Under the pieces are notes generated by a model. That model saw only the letters and a program-made list of their open reading frames with translations, was not told the origin of the DNA and ran no database searches. This document shows positions 63,186 through 64,000 of a stretch of 64,000 bases of DNA, piece after piece (the stretch's first letter is position 1; the number at the start of each line of letters is the position of its first letter). This DNA comes from an uncultured Flavobacteriales bacterium (GTDB taxonomy: Bacteria; Bacteroidota; Bacteroidia; Flavobacteriales_D; Parvicellaceae): contig CALSMU010000008.1 in assembly GCA_943787535.1 (NCBI GenBank), forward strand, positions 1-64,000. The letters run 5' to 3'. Position numbers and translations under genes: made by a program.

Positions 63186-64000
63186 ATGGGATTTATAGAA
63201 GAAATGAAATGGAGGGGTATGATTCATGATATGATGCCAGGAACTGACGAAGCGTTGAATAAAGAAATGACAGCAGCCTATATTGGTTTTGATCCAACAG
63301 CCGACTCGTTGCATATCGGTAGCTTGGTTCAAATTATGACATTGGTTCATTTCCAGCGTTCTGGTCACAAGCCTTTTGCTTTAGTTGGTGGTGCAACGGG
63401 TATGGTTGGAGATCCATCTGGAAAGTCACAAGAAAGGAATTTGCTAGATAGTAATACTTTGGACCATAACGTAGCTTGTGTCAAAAAGCAATTGGAGCAG
63501 TTTTTGGATTTTGATTGTGGAGATAATTCTGCAGAAATGGTGAATAATTATGATTGGTTTAAGGAGATGAATTTATTAGAATTTATCCGTGACATTGGTA
63601 AGCACATTACTGTCAATTATATGATGGCAAAAGACTCTGTTAAGTCTCGACTCGAGAGCGGGCTATCATTTACAGAGTTTTCATACCAGTTGGTTCAGGG
63701 GTATGATTTTTATTATTTGAACAAGAATAAAGGTTGTAAAGTTCAGTTAGGTGGTTCAGATCAGTGGGGTAACATTGTCACAGGAACCGAACTAATCCGA
63801 AGAAAAGGTGGTGGGGAAGCCTATGGCGTTACTACACCTTTGATTAAAAAGGCAGATGGTAGTAAATTTGGTAAAACAGAAGGAGGAAATGTTTGGTTAG
63901 ATAAAAATAGAACATCGCCTTATAAGTTTTACCAATATTGGATCAATTCAAGTGATGAAGATTCGGCTAAATATATTCGAATATTTACTTTGAAAACCAA
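63186..64000 (+). CDS. tyrS: Tyrosyl-tRNA synthetase, 5' part (truncated by window end)
   Basis: Manual translation: [51 protein letters not shown]...[12 protein letters not shown]...[12 protein letters not shown] (KMSKS-like KFGKT). Confidence 0.97.
   Translation, partial: MGFIEEMKWRGMIHDMMPGTDEALNKEMTAAYIGFDPTADSLHIGSLVQIMTLVHFQRSGHKPFALVGGATGMVGDPSGKSQERNLLDSNTLDHNVACVKKQLEQFLDFDCGDNSAEMVNNYDWFKEMNLLEFIRDIGKHITVNYMMAKDSVKSRLESGLSFTEFSYQLVQGYDFYYLNKNKGCKVQLGGSDQWGNIVTGTELIRRKGGGEAYGVTTPLIKKADGSKFGKTEGGNVWLDKNRTSPYKFYQYWINSSDEDSAKYIRIFTLKT

Overview
64 kb of AT-rich chromosome from a Bacteroidota (Flavobacteriia-like) bacterium. Taxonomy is inferred from T9SS/gliding genes, TAnnTTTG-type -7 boxes, the lack of Shine-Dalgarno sequences and protein style. 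Contents in order: (1) the S10-spc-alpha ribosomal operon from rplW to rplQ, including secY, map, infA, an rpmJ missing from the ORF track, and rpoA; (2) carA and eno with strong terminators; (3) a type IX secretion/gliding region, with a 2101-aa T9SS type-B cargo protein, GldN, HhH and PorQ-like barrel proteins, trmB, gldC, gldB, a PorT-like barrel, nadE, ferredoxin/FNR and a TPR-PD40 protein; (4) M16 peptidase, O-methyltransferase, FtsX-type permease and DUF1343/NamZ; (5) a BCAA operon (ilvE-D-B-N-C-A); (6) an RPE-CBS / DAHP synthase / KdsC-like cassette; (7) psd-cdsA-ftsH-rsfS, birA, pyrE, NUDIX and the 5' part of tyrS. The best finds are: a complete ribosome-mediated attenuator upstream of ilvE (20-aa leader peptide MKQKINISLLTVIIISSPCW, terminator, and an antiterminator arm overlapping the leader stop codon); the RPE-CBS/DAHPS/KdsC-like three-gene cassette; an FtsX-type permease with a PKD-like extracytoplasmic insertion; unlisted Cys/Lys-rich small genes; and three loci that read as single genes split by 1-nt frameshifts. 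No rRNA, tRNA, CRISPR array or transposase was recognised. All identities come from reading the sequence, with no database search.
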